Shown here piece by piece: positions 62,413 to 64,000 of a stretch of 64,000 bases of DNA. Source of the stretch: an uncultured Ruminococcus sp. (GTDB taxonomy: Bacteria > Bacillota > Clostridia > Oscillospirales > Ruminococcaceae); the NCBI GenBank assembly GCA_900539835.1, contig UQDR01000005.1, positions 54,189 through 118,188 on the forward strand, read 5' to 3'. The position numbers and the translations under genes are program-made. Below the pieces are notes generated by a model. It did not search any database. It was not told where the DNA came from and worked only from the letters and a program-made list of their open reading frames with translations. Within the stretch, counting starts at the first letter, position 1. Every line of letters begins with the position of its first letter.

Positions 62413-63627
62413 TTGAAACGATTTACTGTTTGGATTATAATTTTTCTTCTTGTATTTGTATCTATCGGCAACGATCGATCTATTGAGATTTCAGACCGGA
62501 CACTTGTCCATGCAGTTGGAATTGATCAAAATGATTCAGGCTGTACTGTTACTCTTCAAATATTTAAATCGGACGGTGCAGGTTCTGATACACAAATTGA
62601 CCCCAGCAAAACCAATACCCGTATTATTTCAAACACTGCCCCAACATTTAACGAAGCAATGTCCTTATGTGAAAATCAACTTGGAAACTATCTTTTCATA
62701 GGTCACAATCAGGTTATTGTAATAGGCTCTGAAACTGATTTGTCAAACCCCGAAGATCTGCTAAGCTATTTTATCAGGAACAAAGATAACTTCCTTGGCA
62801 TTGACATTGTGATGGCAGAAAACACTGCAAAAGAGCTTCTCAATGTTCAGATACCTACAGGTACCATTACCATGGAAAACTTCAAAGAAATAGTGGATAT
62901 GTACCGTGACAAAGGAACCGCTATTCCTTCAAGCATGGTGGACTTTATCAATCAATGTAAAAAGTATGACAAATCTGCCGCTTTGCCTGTTGTGTCACTA
63001 AATAAACAAGACGAATCATCTCAAGGTGAACAAGGCGGCGGACAAAGCGGAGGTCAAGGAAGTGATGAACAAGGCGGTGGTCAAGGAGGCGGAGGAGGAC
63101 AAGAACAGTCCGGCGGAAATGAAAGCCAGTCAAACCAAGCATCTATAATCTCTATTGAAAAAAATGCAGTAATAAGCAAAGGCAAAATTGTCGGCGAGCT
63201 TAATCCTCAGGAAACCCAATGTGTTAATTTTATAAACGACCGAACCAATTATGGAATGACTACTGTCGAATATGAAGGTTCAAAAACAGGAGTTCACCTG
63301 ACTAAACGGCGTTCCAAAGCTAAGGTAGAAATAAAAGATAATAAAATAATATATAATGTGGATCTTTCGATAGTTGCAACTGTTGATAACAGCGTTTATA
63401 CAAAATCTGATCAGGAAAAAATAGCAGCAATTGTTGAAAAACAAATTAAAAAACAATGTGAAGATACATTCAATAAAGTCATGTTTGAATATGATGCTGA
63501 TATATTTGATTTATGCAGACTTATCAGGCATTATTATCCTAAAGTTCATTTGGAATACAAAGATAAATTTGAAGTCTTGAAAGCTAATACCCAATTAGCC
63601 ATCAATGTAAAATGTGTGGCAAAATAA
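62413..63627 (+). CDS. gerC: GerC-type germinant receptor subunit without a lipobox cysteine
   Basis: The C subunit of a germinant receptor. The 404-residue protein starts with TTG after GGCGGTGA. The N-terminal hydrophobic segment KRFTVWIIIFLLVFVSIGND matches the position of the signal peptide, but where other GerC proteins have GCWDR it reads GNDR, with no cysteine, so lipidation looks impossible. The mature region has VGIDQNDSGCTVTLQIFKSD and the GerC core (LSYFIRNKDNFLGIDIVMAE). Residues about 202-242 are an inserted Gly/Gln-rich run (GGGQGGGGGQEQSGG). It ends with the operon terminator at 63626. Confidence 0.9.
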   Translation: MKRFTVWIIIFLLVFVSIGNDRSIEISDRTLVHAVGIDQNDSGCTVTLQIFKSDGAGSDTQIDPSKTNTRIISNTAPTFNEAMSLCENQLGNYLFIGHNQVIVIGSETDLSNPEDLLSYFIRNKDNFLGIDIVMAENTAKELLNVQIPTGTITMENFKEIVDMYRDKGTAIPSSMVDFINQCKKYDKSAALPVVSLNKQDESSQGEQGGGQSGGQGSDEQGGGQGGGGGQEQSGGNESQSNQASIISIEKNAVISKGKIVGELNPQETQCVNFINDRTNYGMTTVEYEGSKTGVHLTKRRSKAKVEIKDNKIIYNVDLSIVATVDNSVYTKSDQEKIAAIVEKQIKKQCEDTFNKVMFEYDADIFDLCRLIRHYYPKVHLEYKDKFEVLKANTQLAINVKCVAK

Positions 63628-63660
63628 AAAGCAGAATCATTCAGATTCTGCTTTTGTTTT
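63626..63660. terminator. Bidirectional terminator after gerC
   Basis: GCAGAATC (63631-63638) and GATTCTGC (63644-63651) form an 8-bp stem with a five-base loop, with AAAAA before and TTTTGTTTT after. It serves gerC and, on the minus strand, the fibronectin gene. Confidence 0.85.
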
Positions 63661-63670
63661 AATTATGACG

Positions 63671-64000
63671 TTAATTTAATTTATGTGTAACTGTTGGATA
63701 TGTTTTGCTTACACATTCTTTACCGTCTATAGTCTTATAAGCCTTTACGGCAAACTTATATGATGTTCCTTTATTAAGACCGCTGACTGTATAGCTGTTG
63801 TTTGTATTCTTAGTCTTAGTTACTCTTATAAATCCTTTTTTGGAATCATATTTGTAAACAATATATCCTTCTGCACCGCTGACCTTTGTCCAGCTGAGCT
63901 TAACTTTATTAACATCAGAAGATGTTGCCTTAAAATTTGTTACTGCCGGAAGATATGTGTTTGCCGTCACAGTCGGATAGGTTTTGCTCAATACTTCCTT
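63671..64000 (-). CDS. C-terminal end of a fibronectin type III domain protein, cut by window edge
   Basis: Read on the minus strand, the frame is open to base 64000, so the start lies outside the window; 109 residues are visible. They include one FnIII module: PAVTNFKATSSDVNKVKLSW, then WTKVSGAEGYIVYKYDSKKG and TVSGLNKGTSYKFAVKAYKT, with the typical Trp, Tyr and Tyr-x-F positions. The phrase SKTYPTVT occurs at both ends of the module, which shows that at least a second module precedes it. The gene ends in THKLN with no sortase motif. Extracellular proteins of this kind often carry enzyme domains upstream; none is visible here. Confidence 0.88.
   Translation of the reverse strand, partial: KEVLSKTYPTVTANTYLPAVTNFKATSSDVNKVKLSWTKVSGAEGYIVYKYDSKKGFIRVTKTKNTNNSYTVSGLNKGTSYKFAVKAYKTIDGKECVSKTYPTVTHKLN

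Noticed and set aside
1..64000. CRISPR array, prophage, insertion sequence, tRNA or rRNA genes
   Set aside because: I saw no regularly spaced direct repeats, no transposase or integrase frames, no cloverleaf-like segments and no rRNA-like blocks.

Overview
The window looks like the chromosome of a low-GC, endospore-forming Firmicute of class Clostridia, most likely an Oscillospiraceae/Ruminococcus or Eubacterium siraeum-type gut anaerobe. The support is gene content read by eye: sporulation and germination genes (spoIIE, spoIIM, spoIID, a spoVB-type flippase, ypeB, gerA/gerB/gerC), rubrerythrin, a class B sortase, glycogen synthesis genes, a THF riboswitch on folT, and strong GGAGG-type ribosome sites. 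No tRNA, rRNA, CRISPR array, prophage or transposase was seen. The species was not identified.

Layout. 1-3.3 kb: glgC (cut by the window edge) and glgB, minus strand. 3.5-6.9 kb: spoIIE and rsmA. 7.0-17 kb: a purine operon on the plus strand, preceded by a 6S-like structured RNA: purE, purC, purF, purM, purN, a PurO-type IMP cyclohydrolase, an ASCH protein, a stand-alone AICAR transformylase, a YjbR protein and purD. The usual bifunctional PurH is replaced by two separate proteins. 17-22 kb: ychF, a small membrane protein and an FtsX-like permease. A family of GC-rich modular repeats sits downstream of genes at about 11.5, 14.8, 17.1 and 22.0 kb. 22-27 kb: an aminotransferase, then a block resembling B. 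subtilis yabM-yabN-yabO (flippase, mazG, hup, rqcP). 27-30.5 kb: two paralogous secreted proteins, one a lipoprotein and one ending in an SPDTG sortase signal. 30.5-34.8 kb: a YesL-like protein, spoIIM, proC, folT with its THF riboswitch, and pfkA. 34.9-37.6 kb: a PASTA protein whose kinase domain has lost its catalytic residues, and a zinc-ribbon membrane protein. 37.7-44.4 kb: cls, parC, a GNAT acetyltransferase, parE and a small protein. 44.5-53.6 kb: a YetF-like protein, maf, a zinc-ribbon protein, spoIID, an SH3/SleB-type hydrolase, sortase B, pncC, thiI and its partner cysteine desulfurase. 53.8-63.6 kb: ypeB, rubrerythrin, a uridine-kinase-like protein, a beta-CASP metallo-hydrolase, a DUF4363/YetF pair, and the divergent gerA-gerB-gerC operon. 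The window ends inside a fibronectin-III protein.

The most notable observations are the PASTA pseudokinase, the repeat family, the two-anchor paralog pair, the split PurH step, the structured RNAs before purE and folT, a hairpin inside the ribosome-binding region of rubrerythrin, and a GerC homologue without a lipobox cysteine. Nothing here is clearly an undescribed multi-gene system. All family assignments come from reading motifs, not from database searches.
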